Positions 48,491 to 57,473 of a stretch of DNA of 64,000 nt are shown one piece after another. The stretch lies in contig NZ_CP194041.2 in NCBI RefSeq assembly GCF_050870875.2, forward strand, positions 4,712,001 to 4,776,000, written 5' to 3'. A program made the position numbers and the translations under genes. This DNA is from Agarivorans sp050870875 (GTDB lineage Bacteria > Pseudomonadota > Gammaproteobacteria > Enterobacterales > Celerinatantimonadaceae). The notes below the pieces were generated by a model. The model saw only the letters and a program-made list of their open reading frames with translations. It was not told the DNA's origin and made no database searches. The number at the start of each line of letters is the position of its first letter. The first letter of the stretch is position 1.

Positions 48491-49195
48491 TTACTCCACT
48501 TGCTGCAACGGAACTAAGCGCTGCAACAAACTGGCAATCACCTGGCATAATTGAGTGAGTAACAAACTATCCATACCCGCGATATAGTGATCAGCATCGC
48601 GACTGGCAGCAATAAAGAACCCCAACTCAGCATTGTGACCCAATGGCATCAGCGCCACCGAGGCTATATCCTCGCTCTCATCAAACAATAACTGCAACTC
48701 TCCCTGCGTCAAACGACCAAAATAATGGGGATGTTGAGTCAGTCTAGTAACCCGGACTCGTTCAATCTGTTCCTGTTCAATGCCATATTCAGCGGGTAAT
48801 TCATCCAAAGAGAAACGCTGTTGACTTAAACGTAGTGAAACACTTTCCACCCCAAGATCATCAACTAAAGCACGACTTAAGCGATGCTGTAACTCAGCAA
48901 AGGAATCGCAAGCCATCAAGTCGGGCAACAGATCGACATAAACATGAAAAATCCGTTCGTTGAGACTCGCCACCGCCATTAAATCGGTGATTTCCTGCTC
49001 TAAATCCAAGACTTTATCGCGTAAGCGTTGTACCTGTAATTCGACCAGAGACACCGCCCCTTTTTCTTTATGCGGTAAGCGTAATTGTTTGACTAAGCTG
49101 GGATGACGGACGAAAAAATCGGGATTGTCGAGCAGGAATTCCACCACTAAACTTTCGTCAATCAATAGCGGTTGTGAAAGATCGAACTCACTCAT
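48491..49195 (-). CDS. yigA: DUF484 (GAF-like) protein YigA
   Basis: This is a 234-residue cytoplasmic protein with an N-terminal LIDESLVVEFLLDNPDFFVRHPSLVKQLRLPH segment and a coiled coil (VELQVQRLRDKVLDLEQEITDL), followed by a GAF-like domain. The function is unknown, but it sits between dapF and xerC in nearly all gammaproteobacteria. Its ATG overlaps the dapF stop by four bases, showing translational coupling. Confidence 0.9.
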   Translation of the reverse strand: MSEFDLSQPLLIDESLVVEFLLDNPDFFVRHPSLVKQLRLPHKEKGAVSLVELQVQRLRDKVLDLEQEITDLMAVASLNERIFHVYVDLLPDLMACDSFAELQHRLSRALVDDLGVESVSLRLSQQRFSLDELPAEYGIEQEQIERVRVTRLTQHPHYFGRLTQGELQLLFDESEDIASVALMPLGHNAELGFFIAASRDADHYIAGMDSLLLTQLCQVIASLLQRLVPLQQVE

Positions 49196-50022
49196 ATATG
49201 CACCTGACCATCAAACACCATCACTGCGGGCCCGGTCATCTTGACTGGTTTACCCTCTCCCTGCCAATGAATACGTAAACGCCCCCCAGGAAGATCGACA
49301 TTCACCGTGTCAGCTAATTTCCCCTGTAAACGTCCCACAACCATCGCCGCACAGGCACCTGTACCACAGGCTAGCGTTTCGCCAACGCCACGTTCAAAGA
49401 CTCGCAGTTTAATGTTGTTCTCATCGATAATTTGACTAAAACCGACATTCACTTTCTGCGGGAAGCGCTCATGACTCTCCATGCGCCGACCCAGCGTGTC
49501 TAAGGGCGCTTGTTCAATGTCATCCACTTCAATCACGCAATGCGGATTACCCATAGACACCACGCCAGCAAATACGGTTTGCTGTTGATCACGTAAAATA
49601 TAGGTTTTCTCGGCCTTCTTGGCTTTAAATGGCACTTGACTAGGTTCCAATATCGGCTCACCCATATTGACCGTCACCTGCCCATCAGCTTCCACATGAA
49701 GAATGATCTTACCCGACTTCGTGCTCACCCCAATACTACGTTTATTCGTCAGGCCTTTGCTCACCACAAAACGAGCAAAACAACGCGCCCCATTGCCACA
49801 TTGTTCAACTTCACTGCCATCGGCATTAAAAATGCGATAATGAAAATCCAAGTCAGGATCATAGGGAGGCTCAACCACTAAGAACTGGTCAAAACCAATC
49901 CCAAAGTTACGGTCGGCCAAGCGACTAATAACATCTTGATTAAAAAAAACGTTTTGAGTGACATTGTCGATCACCACAAAATCATTCCCCAAACCTTGCA
50001 TTTTAGTGAAGTTGACTAACAT
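49192..50022 (-). CDS. dapF: Diaminopimelate epimerase
   Basis: DapF converts LL- to meso-diaminopimelate for lysine and peptidoglycan. The two catalytic cysteines are in EQCGNGARCF and ETLACGTGACA. The ATG at 50022 gives the family N-terminus MLVNFTKMQGLGNDFVVID and 276 residues, as in E. coli (274). It starts 4 bases after the lysA stop, so the two lysine-pathway genes are coupled. Confidence 0.96.
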   Translation of the reverse strand: MLVNFTKMQGLGNDFVVIDNVTQNVFFNQDVISRLADRNFGIGFDQFLVVEPPYDPDLDFHYRIFNADGSEVEQCGNGARCFARFVVSKGLTNKRSIGVSTKSGKIILHVEADGQVTVNMGEPILEPSQVPFKAKKAEKTYILRDQQQTVFAGVVSMGNPHCVIEVDDIEQAPLDTLGRRMESHERFPQKVNVGFSQIIDENNIKLRVFERGVGETLACGTGACAAMVVGRLQGKLADTVNVDLPGGRLRIHWQGEGKPVKMTGPAVMVFDGQVHI

Positions 50023-50026
50023 TCGC

Positions 50027-51280
50027 TTATCCTTCAGGCAACAGTGATTCACCAGCCCAAAGAGATACCAGAGCCTCACGCTCACGTATCAAATGGGATT
50101 GCTCACCATCAACCATCACCTCTGCTGCCCGACAACGCGAATTATAATTTGAACTCATGGTAAAGCCATAAGCTCCTGCAGAGCGCACCGCAATATAGTC
50201 ACCCGCTTCAATGGCTAACTCTCTTTCTTTGCCAAGAAAATCACCGGTTTCACAAACGGGTCCAACCACATCATAACAAACGCTGCTTAGGCCCGGACGT
50301 TGCAGCACTGGCACTATCCGCTGCCAAGCACTATATAAAGATGGACGAATTAAGTCGTTCATTGCGGCATCAATAATCGCAAAATTTTTACTAGCCGCCA
50401 TTTTCAAGAATTCAACCTTCGACACCAAAATACCAGCATTGGCCATAATCGCACGACCCGGTTCAAATAGTAATTTTAGCTGACGTTCGCCAAGACGTTC
50501 AACCAAAGCACTGGCGTAAGCGGCTGGCTCTGGGGGCGTTTCATCATCATAATTGACACCTAAACCGCCACCAACATCGAGGTGCTCAATCACAATACCT
50601 TGCTCAGCCAAGCTGTCGATCAATGCCAACAACTTATCGATAGCTTCTACAAAAGGTGAGATTTCAGTTAACTGAGAACCAATATGGCAATCCACACCCA
50701 CCACATTTAACGCAGGCAAGCTTGCCGCATAAGCATAGGCCTGAGGTGCTTGCTCAATGGCAATCCCAAATTTATTTTCTTTTAAACCGGTAGAAATATA
50801 AGGGTGAGTCCCAGCATCGATATCGGGATTAATCCGTAAAGAAATGGGTGCCACTTTACCCAAGCGCTGAGCAACCTTGCTGATCCGAGCTAACTCAGGC
50901 TCAGATTCAACATTAAAACAGTAAATACCATGTTCCAGCGCGTCCGTAATTTCTTGCTCGGTTTTTCCTACGCCAGAAAAGACTACCTTACTTGGGTCAC
51001 CACCGGCTTCGATAACCCGAGCTAACTCGCCACCGGAAACGATATCAAAGCCAGACCCCATCCGAGCCATCAAGTTCAACACTGCTAAATTAGAATTAGC
51101 CTTTACTGCATAGCAAATCAAATGAGGCCGTTCACCAGCAGCCTTATCAAAGGCTTGCCAATGACGTTCAATCGTCGCCCGCGAATAAACATAAAGTGGC
51201 GTCCCATAATGTTCTGCTAAATCAGCTACCGAGCATTGTTCAGCTGTTAATTGCTCGTTTTGATAACTAAAAAAATCCAA
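50027..51280 (-). CDS. lysA: Diaminopimelate decarboxylase
   Basis: LysA is the PLP enzyme that makes lysine from meso-diaminopimelate. The 417-residue sequence has the PLP lysine in YAVKANSNLAVL, HIGSQLTEISPF, GGGLGVNY, EPGRAIMANAG and VGPVCETGDFLG. It starts at a TTG with AAGGA seven bases upstream. Upstream is the small lipoprotein gene lptM, as in most gammaproteobacteria. Confidence 0.96.
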   Translation of the reverse strand: MDFFSYQNEQLTAEQCSVADLAEHYGTPLYVYSRATIERHWQAFDKAAGERPHLICYAVKANSNLAVLNLMARMGSGFDIVSGGELARVIEAGGDPSKVVFSGVGKTEQEITDALEHGIYCFNVESEPELARISKVAQRLGKVAPISLRINPDIDAGTHPYISTGLKENKFGIAIEQAPQAYAYAASLPALNVVGVDCHIGSQLTEISPFVEAIDKLLALIDSLAEQGIVIEHLDVGGGLGVNYDDETPPEPAAYASALVERLGERQLKLLFEPGRAIMANAGILVSKVEFLKMAASKNFAIIDAAMNDLIRPSLYSAWQRIVPVLQRPGLSSVCYDVVGPVCETGDFLGKERELAIEAGDYIAVRSAGAYGFTMSSNYNSRCRAAEVMVDGEQSHLIREREALVSLWAGESLLPEG

Positions 51281-51307
51281 TGATCTGTCCTTATTGTGTT
51301 GCAGTGT

Positions 51308-51445
51308 TTAGTCTGCTGGTGTTGCTTGCTCGACGGTATTCGGCGTCGTCTCGTCTACCGTTTGCGGATGCGTTAACGGTCCTTTTTGACCGCAACCGCT
51401 AAGCCCGATGCTCAGCAAAATTACAGCAATTGCCAGTTTATTCAT
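51308..51445 (-). CDS. lptM: LPS assembly-linked small lipoprotein LptM (YifL)
   Basis: This 45-residue lipoprotein has the signal MNKLAIAVILLSIGLSGC and mature start CGQKGPL, the hallmark of LptM. In E. coli LptM supports oxidative maturation of the LPS translocon LptDE. It lies directly upstream of lysA, 27 bases away, and is divergent from cyaY. Confidence 0.92.
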   Translation of the reverse strand: MNKLAIAVILLSIGLSGCGQKGPLTHPQTVDETTPNTVEQATPAD

Positions 51446-51524
51446 GATAAAGCCATGATTCTTTTTTGAATGCCCTCTATAATCCGCATTCGAAGCAAGA
51501 AAAGCAATAGGACAGACGATAGTG

Positions 51525-51842
51525 ATGAATGATAGCCAGTATCACCAACGAGTCGATGAGGCCTTTGAGCGCATCGAGCAGACCATGGATAGCGATAACT
51601 TCGATATTGAGTGTGATATTAACGGTGGAGTACTCAACCTAGAGTTTGAAAATCGCAGTAAAATGGTGATTAACAAACAAGAACCTCTACATCAACTATG
51701 GTTAGCCACCAAGTTTGGCGGTTACCATTTTGAATGGCGCGAAACAGAGCAACAGTGGATTTGTAATCGGAGTGGTGTGGAGTTTTGGTCGTTTTTAGTT
51801 GAGTCGATTGCCAAACAAAGTGGTGAGCAACTCAGCTTTTAA
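51525..51842 (+). CDS. cyaY: Frataxin-like iron-sulphur assembly protein CyaY
   Basis: CyaY regulates iron-sulphur cluster assembly on IscU and binds iron through acidic residues. The 105-residue protein begins MNDSQYHQRVDEAFERIEQTMD with the acidic ridge, then GGVLNLEFENRSKMVINKQEPLHQLWLATKFGGYHFEW. A GTG one codon upstream (51522) is an alternative start with slightly better spacing to AGGA. It converges with cyaA. Confidence 0.95.
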   Translation: MNDSQYHQRVDEAFERIEQTMDSDNFDIECDINGGVLNLEFENRSKMVINKQEPLHQLWLATKFGGYHFEWRETEQQWICNRSGVEFWSFLVESIAKQSGEQLSF

Positions 51843-51891
51843 GGCTTAGCGGCCGCTGTCAAAAACGCGGCTAGCCATCCAAGCCGGAGAG

Positions 51892-54366
51892 TTAATTGCT
51901 CCGATAAGATGCAACTTGCCATTGTTCATTGACCATGACGATGTCGTAGAACTGTGGCAAGTTAAAATTGACAACCTCATGGCGAGTCCCGTATTGCTCA
52001 CGCGAAGAAGTATAGAAACGATTAATCCCTTGGATCAACTCTTCCTTGCTGCCTTCAAAGTCTTGGTACATTTCTATTTGGTTATGCTCATCAACAATAT
52101 AGATATTAAAACCAACATCCAGATTTTCGAAAAAGTATTGCACTAAACCTTCACTGGCGTGGGCTTCTACGACGTTCGGTACTTTCTTAGTATTACCGGC
52201 ATTTAACTGCAGCGGAAGACGTTGGAGCTTGTTATTCGACAGCTGACGATAAAACTCGACCCCGTTTTCCAATTTTTTAACCGAGACTCCGCGATCTTCA
52301 ATAAATAAACCGTACTTTTCGTTTCCTAACACAATCGTTTTAACAATCCGTTTATCCTGCGGTTGCAAACGGCTCTTAATACTTTCCACTAATAGCTGTT
52401 TAAAATTACTACCAATTTGCTCTCGTAGGTTGGCGCTGTAACAAAATACGTCGATGTGCTCGGGGATATTTGCATCACGATGCATTTTACCTAACACGGT
52501 AGTCAAGGCATCGACCACGGCACTATCACCAACAAAGTGTAGGGTTCGGATTTCGTTCCAAGTATTGCGATAAACCAAATCAACCGAGCCCACCAAACAA
52601 TCTGAGTCTCGGCCAAAACTGAACACATCGGTGGCGGTCGCATCAAACTCAATTACCTTGCCGCCCCAATTCGCAGTGGGGTCTTTCTCCAGATTAATAA
52701 ACACCCCTAAGTGACGGATTTCACAGGGACGAGTCAGTGCTAAATTACTAGCAGCTTCAACATTCACCGGAAAAGCTCGGCGTAAGTCATAAGCAAAACT
52801 GGTTAATGTATCCAGCGTTAAATCGCCTTCAAGCTGATGTAAACTCAATTCCGTTTGATCAGTTTTCAGTTGGTTAAAATAGCTCCATGCCACCAGTTTA
52901 GAAATATAACTGGCATGCTCTAGCGACGCCTGACCGACAATAGCGAGTCCCTGCAGCGGCTGTTTATACAAATACCAACCTTCCGCACAACTATGCCCCT
53001 TGGGCACGTGGATAAAACTAAGGTTAGCTTCAGAGAGGTCGGGAGAAATTTGCGGATTAATGAGAGTAACTTTGCCCGGTAAACTTTCAAAGGCAGCATA
53101 CAGCTTACGTGACAGAATGCCGATATCTTCGGGGTTAATCGACTCACTAATGTCATTACGTCGCGCAAAACGAATCAAGTTACGATAACTCAGCATTAAA
53201 GCATCCAGCAACTCGCTGTGCGCCTGTCTTACATCTTGCACCTTCCAGGCACGACGTAAATTAAGATGTTCAATTTTTTGCTGAGACCAAGCCCATTGTT
53301 TGACCAGCTGGGCCATAAAACGCTGCTGCCAAGTCAACGAGCTCACATCCATGAGAGCGCTCGGTAAAGGATTACATTCACTGTTTTTTAGATAGAAACA
53401 GCGCCGTACTAAATCAAGACGGGCCTCATCTTCAATCGACTCTAAATAATTAGTCACCTTATTCAGCATCAAGTAATAAGCGTCATGTTCTAGAACAAAT
53501 GCTTTGCAGTGTTGCATCAAGCATTTCGCTTCAACAGCCAACAAGCTTGGTCTTGGATAGTCTGCGGAATAAGCTTCCATCAATAAGGTTTTTAATACGG
53601 CTTTATAAGGAGAGTCGATCCCCTTGTATAACTGCCACAAGCCTGAACCAAAATACTCTTCGGCAGGAATGGTATCTAAGCCACCCAAATCCAACCATTG
53701 TTGATGGTTAAATACACCGCTCTCAAATTGCTGTTGTACGAAACTGTCGTAACTTTGCTCGATATCACATGGCACAGCAAACCAGACTAATTGCTTCCCC
53801 GCCAAGGGCAGAGCCGTGCGATAAAATTCGTCGAGTAATAACAAGTGCTGGGCGCTACCACAATTATCCTTGGATAACTCACTAATCGAACCAGTTTTAA
53901 ACTGATTGTCCTTCACCATGAAAAAGTTAAGCTCAACCCCTTGATGCGCAGCCCAAGCCGATATTTGACTGCACTTCTCCGCCAATAAACGAACTCGCTC
54001 ACTCGCCAACTGATGTGCATGGCACACCCAAATATCTAAATCACTGGATTCTGTTTGGCCCACCGTAGCGGTGCTACCCATGGAGTAAATACCCAAAATT
54101 TCATGTTGTTGGGGTTCTGCCGGTCGACAAAGGAAATGTTGCTGGAGATAAATAAAATGGCGAGCGCTCGACTCAAATTGACAGATACCACTCGGCACTT
54201 CACCTTCAATATAGCCCGGTATGCAAGGATCCGAGTAATGCAGCATTAACGGCAACAGTTCAAATATCTGCTGCGCGGCAGCAGGCATAGTCTGGAGTGC
54301 CAGCTGCTTACGATGCTGATTAGATCGGGTAACCTTCTCTAAGAGAGAGGCAATGGTGTCTTGCAA
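51892..54366 (-). CDS. cyaA: Class I adenylate cyclase
   Basis: CyaA makes cAMP for CRP and responds to the sugar phosphotransferase system. The 824-residue protein has the catalytic N-terminal domain with GSTATVGQTESSDLDIWVC near residues 102-120, typical of the GS...DxD nucleotidyltransferase core, and a C-terminal regulatory half. The start is a TTG, as for E. coli cyaA, a weak start thought to limit expression. A CRP-like site lies upstream. It is divergent from hemC. Confidence 0.96.
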   Translation of the reverse strand: MQDTIASLLEKVTRSNQHRKQLALQTMPAAAQQIFELLPLMLHYSDPCIPGYIEGEVPSGICQFESSARHFIYLQQHFLCRPAEPQQHEILGIYSMGSTATVGQTESSDLDIWVCHAHQLASERVRLLAEKCSQISAWAAHQGVELNFFMVKDNQFKTGSISELSKDNCGSAQHLLLLDEFYRTALPLAGKQLVWFAVPCDIEQSYDSFVQQQFESGVFNHQQWLDLGGLDTIPAEEYFGSGLWQLYKGIDSPYKAVLKTLLMEAYSADYPRPSLLAVEAKCLMQHCKAFVLEHDAYYLMLNKVTNYLESIEDEARLDLVRRCFYLKNSECNPLPSALMDVSSLTWQQRFMAQLVKQWAWSQQKIEHLNLRRAWKVQDVRQAHSELLDALMLSYRNLIRFARRNDISESINPEDIGILSRKLYAAFESLPGKVTLINPQISPDLSEANLSFIHVPKGHSCAEGWYLYKQPLQGLAIVGQASLEHASYISKLVAWSYFNQLKTDQTELSLHQLEGDLTLDTLTSFAYDLRRAFPVNVEAASNLALTRPCEIRHLGVFINLEKDPTANWGGKVIEFDATATDVFSFGRDSDCLVGSVDLVYRNTWNEIRTLHFVGDSAVVDALTTVLGKMHRDANIPEHIDVFCYSANLREQIGSNFKQLLVESIKSRLQPQDKRIVKTIVLGNEKYGLFIEDRGVSVKKLENGVEFYRQLSNNKLQRLPLQLNAGNTKKVPNVVEAHASEGLVQYFFENLDVGFNIYIVDEHNQIEMYQDFEGSKEELIQGINRFYTSSREQYGTRHEVVNFNLPQFYDIVMVNEQWQVASYRSN

Positions 54367-54425
54367 AGTAAAATTTACCTATCGATTAATGAATAATTAT
54401 TAGATGAAATATAGGCACAATAAAG

Positions 54426-54441
54426 TGTGATCATCTTAACA
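54426..54441. promoter_or_regulatory. CRP-like site in the cyaA-hemC gap
   Basis: TGTGA-TCATCT-TAACA matches 9 of 10 consensus positions of TGTGA-N6-TCACA. It is about 60 bases upstream of the cyaA start, consistent with the known CRP repression of cyaA in E. coli. Confidence 0.55.
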
Positions 54442-54462
54442 GTTAGTATAATAGCGGTAAAC

Positions 54463-54489
54463 ATAAACGCACAATTTGTGTGCGTTTAT
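54463..54489. repeat. 11-bp inverted repeat in the cyaA-hemC gap
   Basis: ATAAACGCACA at 54463-54473 and its exact complement at 54479-54489 enclose a 5-base loop. There is no T-run, so a protein-binding site or an RNA leader structure is more likely than a terminator. Confidence 0.6.
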
Positions 54490-54622
54490 CATGACATATA
54501 TTACGCATTGCTAATTTTATGCTGAACCCTGCGGTTATTGGTAGATATTGATGCTAAAGGCGACTTGGGCAGATGCTTAAGTGGTGATACTATCGTCAGC
54601 TAAAATAATGAGGTAAGTGTTT

Positions 54623-55546
54623 GTGAAAATAGTCAGAATCGCGACTCGCAAGAGTCCTCTCGCGATGTGGCAAGCCCACTTTGTAAAAGCTGAGTTGGAA
54701 CGCCATCACCCTACGCTGCAAGTAGAACTTGTACCCATGAGCACCCGAGGCGACAAGATCCTTGACACCCCTCTGGCTAAAATCGGTGGCAAAGGGCTGT
54801 TTATTAAAGAATTGGAAGTGGCTATGGTAGAAGGCCTTGCGGACATTGCGGTACATTCGATGAAAGATGTCCCCATGGAATTTCCTGAAGGCTTAGGTCT
54901 GCACTGTATTTGTCAACGAGAAGATCCTCGAGATGCCTTTGTTAGCAACCACTTTACCAATATCGATGCTTTACCTAAAGGCGCGATCGTCGGTACCTCC
55001 AGTCTACGCCGCCAATGTCAACTGAAGGCGCAACGTCCAGACCTCATCATTAAAGACTTACGTGGTAACGTGAATACTCGTTTAGCGAAATTAGATGCGG
55101 GTGAGTTTGACGCTATCATTCTTGCTAGCGCGGGACTATTACGACTCAAAATGGTAGAACGGATCCAGGCGTATATTGAACCAGAGCAAATACTCCCAGC
55201 TGGAGGGCAAGGGGCTGTAGGCATCGAATGTCGCAGTAATGATCGTGAATTGCTAGACTTGTTGGCTCCCCTCAATCATCCCGAAACGGCCCTCCGTGTC
55301 GAAGCAGAGCGAGCGATGAATCGACGCCTAGAAGGCGGTTGCCAAGTCCCTATTGGTTGCTACGCGGAGTTGGCAGATGGACAATTATATATCCGTGGTT
55401 TAGTTGGTGCTATTGACGGTTCTGAGATCATAGAAAAAGAACTTCGAGGCAAAGCTAGCGAAGCTGAGCAACTCGGTCTAGCCCTTGCCGAGCAATTACT
55501 CGATGCTGGTGCCGCTGCTATTTTAAGGGCCGTCTATCAACCATAA
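54623..55546 (+). CDS. hemC: Porphobilinogen deaminase
   Basis: HemC joins four porphobilinogens into hydroxymethylbilane. The protein begins MKIVRIATRKSPLAMWQA and has KDVPMEFPEGL, GTSSLRRQCQL, DLRGNVNTRLAKLD and the cofactor cysteine in LEGGCQVPIGCYAE. The GTG at 54623 has AGG nine bases upstream and fits the family start; another GTG two codons earlier is less well placed. It leads a hemC-hemD-hemX-hemY operon. Confidence 0.96.
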   Translation: MKIVRIATRKSPLAMWQAHFVKAELERHHPTLQVELVPMSTRGDKILDTPLAKIGGKGLFIKELEVAMVEGLADIAVHSMKDVPMEFPEGLGLHCICQREDPRDAFVSNHFTNIDALPKGAIVGTSSLRRQCQLKAQRPDLIIKDLRGNVNTRLAKLDAGEFDAIILASAGLLRLKMVERIQAYIEPEQILPAGGQGAVGIECRSNDRELLDLLAPLNHPETALRVEAERAMNRRLEGGCQVPIGCYAELADGQLYIRGLVGAIDGSEIIEKELRGKASEAEQLGLALAEQLLDAGAAAILRAVYQP

Positions 55547-55552
55547 GGAACG

Positions 55553-56323
55553 ATGGTGCCATTACTCATTACTCGGCCGCAGCCACATAATCAACGCTGT
55601 GTTGAAACCCTCAGCGAACATGGCTTTTCAGCCATCGCTGCACCGATGGTTGAAATTATTAGCAGCCCCGAGCTAGCGCGGCTAAAACAAGTACTGAGCT
55701 CTACAACGCCGAACGGGCTGATCGTGGCTGTCAGCCAATATGCGGTAGAAGCCTGTCAACAATGGTTAGAACAACAACAATTAAGCTGGCCAAGATCATT
55801 ACAATACTTAGCCGTGGGCAAAGCCACTGCGGAATGCTGGCAACAATATGGGGTGAAGGCATCAGTGCCAAGTCGCCAAGATAGTGAAGGCATGCTACAA
55901 CTCATCGAACAGCAATTTCCCGGATTAGATCAAGCGACCATTTTGCGCGGCCAGCAAGGACGAGATTGGCTCGCGCAACAGCTCCAAACCCGAGGTGTTA
56001 AAGTCACTTATTTGAGTTGTTATCAACGAAAATTAATCACTTATCCACAGCAACAACTTGAACAATGGCGCTTGCAGATCAACACTATTGTTGCTACTAG
56101 TGGTGAAATATTGAAACATCTGACTACCCTTATGAGTAAAGCAGAGCAACTTGAGTGGCTGCGAGAGTGCCATTTATTAGTCCCAAGTCAACGCTTGCTT
56201 AAATACGCTCAAAGTTTGGGTTTTATGCACATTGTACTGTGCGACGGCGCATCGGATAAAGCATGTATCGAAGCTTTAAAGCAAATACTGCCATCTGCAA
56301 GGAATGAAAATGACCAAAGATAA
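55553..56323 (+). CDS. hemD: Uroporphyrinogen-III synthase
   Basis: HemD cyclises hydroxymethylbilane with inversion of ring D. The 256-residue protein has low overall conservation, typical of this family, but shows the LLITRPQPHN start, VSQYAVEACQQWL, LAVGKATAECWQQYG and ILRGQQGRDWLAQQL. It starts 6 bases after hemC and its end overlaps hemX. Confidence 0.93.
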   Translation: MVPLLITRPQPHNQRCVETLSEHGFSAIAAPMVEIISSPELARLKQVLSSTTPNGLIVAVSQYAVEACQQWLEQQQLSWPRSLQYLAVGKATAECWQQYGVKASVPSRQDSEGMLQLIEQQFPGLDQATILRGQQGRDWLAQQLQTRGVKVTYLSCYQRKLITYPQQQLEQWRLQINTIVATSGEILKHLTTLMSKAEQLEWLRECHLLVPSQRLLKYAQSLGFMHIVLCDGASDKACIEALKQILPSARNENDQR

Positions 56324-57473
56324 ACAATCAGAGAACCAAAATCAGGTTCCATCCCCTAGCGATACAGTGAAACACGCCAAGCAAACGGCGGCGGAAAAAA
56401 TGCCTAAAACAACCAGCCAAGCAACGCCGAACAATAAATCAACCAAGCTATTGGCCATCGCGGCGATCCTGATCAGCATCGGCCTAAGCGCGGGTGTTTA
56501 TTGGCAAACTCAACAACAGTTACAACACGCAGATAGCCAAATACAACTCTTAAAAACTAGCCTCTCAGCCAAAGAGCAAAGTTTAGTCAGTGCCGTCGCA
56601 ACCAACAGCAGTCAATTTGAAACATTGAAGCAACAATATGGCAGCCAGCAACAGTCTTTGGTGAGCCTAAAAACCCAGTTGGAACTCACTGAACAACATC
56701 GTAAAACCATTGAACATCAACTGGCCTTGCTCAACATTAAAGATGCCAATCACTGGCGACTCAACGAAGCGAATTATCTATTACAACTGGCGGCCTATAA
56801 ACTATGGCTGGAACATGATCCCAGCACCGCCATCGCACTTCTTATCGAAGCTGATAGTAGTGTCAACCATGCCAACGATCCTCACCTGTTAGCTCTGCGC
56901 CGCGCGATAAACAATGATGTGCAAGCGCTCAAAGCAATTCCATTGGTCGATAAAGAGGGCATTGCTTTTACCTTAGAAAGTCTACTGCAACAAACCGAGA
57001 CCTTACAGTTGGCTGAAATCGAGTTACCCGCTGCGCTGCAAGAACAAAATAATCAGCTCAGCAGTGATAGTACTGACTGGCGTGACAATCTAGCTAAAAG
57101 TTGGCGTAAATTCAGCGAAAATTTCATCACTGTGCGTCGTCGCGATGGTCAAGTCGAAGCGCTCATCGAACCCAAACACGCATGGTACCTGAAAGAAAAT
57201 CTTAAGTTACAATTACAGCAGGCCGAACAGGCCTTATTCCGAGGACAAGGAGAGTTGTTTAAGGCCAAGTTACAACGCACTGCACAATGGGTCGGCAACT
57301 ACTTCATGCAAAACCAACAAGCCCAGGCCATGTTGGTTGATTTGAAGCGCTTACAAGGGCTGGATATTGTGGATCAGTTACCGGAAAAATTATCCAGTTT
57401 AGATGCCGCAGAACAAGCCATTAAAGATCGCCAACAACGGCTACAGCCTTCTCTAGCAGAAGGAGCTGAATAA
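56310..57473 (+). CDS. hemX: HemX membrane protein
   Basis: HemX is a non-catalytic, membrane-anchored protein encoded with hemCD; its exact role is unclear despite its annotation as a uroporphyrinogen methyltransferase. The 387-residue protein has a Lys/Gln/Pro-rich cytoplasmic start, one membrane helix near residues 46-66, a coiled coil rich in Gln, and a conserved helical domain with DANHWRLNEANYLLQLA. The ATG at 56310 has AAGGA at ideal spacing. It overlaps the hemD stop by 14 bases. Confidence 0.9.
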   Translation: MTKDKQSENQNQVPSPSDTVKHAKQTAAEKMPKTTSQATPNNKSTKLLAIAAILISIGLSAGVYWQTQQQLQHADSQIQLLKTSLSAKEQSLVSAVATNSSQFETLKQQYGSQQQSLVSLKTQLELTEQHRKTIEHQLALLNIKDANHWRLNEANYLLQLAAYKLWLEHDPSTAIALLIEADSSVNHANDPHLLALRRAINNDVQALKAIPLVDKEGIAFTLESLLQQTETLQLAEIELPAALQEQNNQLSSDSTDWRDNLAKSWRKFSENFITVRRRDGQVEALIEPKHAWYLKENLKLQLQQAEQALFRGQGELFKAKLQRTAQWVGNYFMQNQQAQAMLVDLKRLQGLDIVDQLPEKLSSLDAAEQAIKDRQQRLQPSLAEGAE

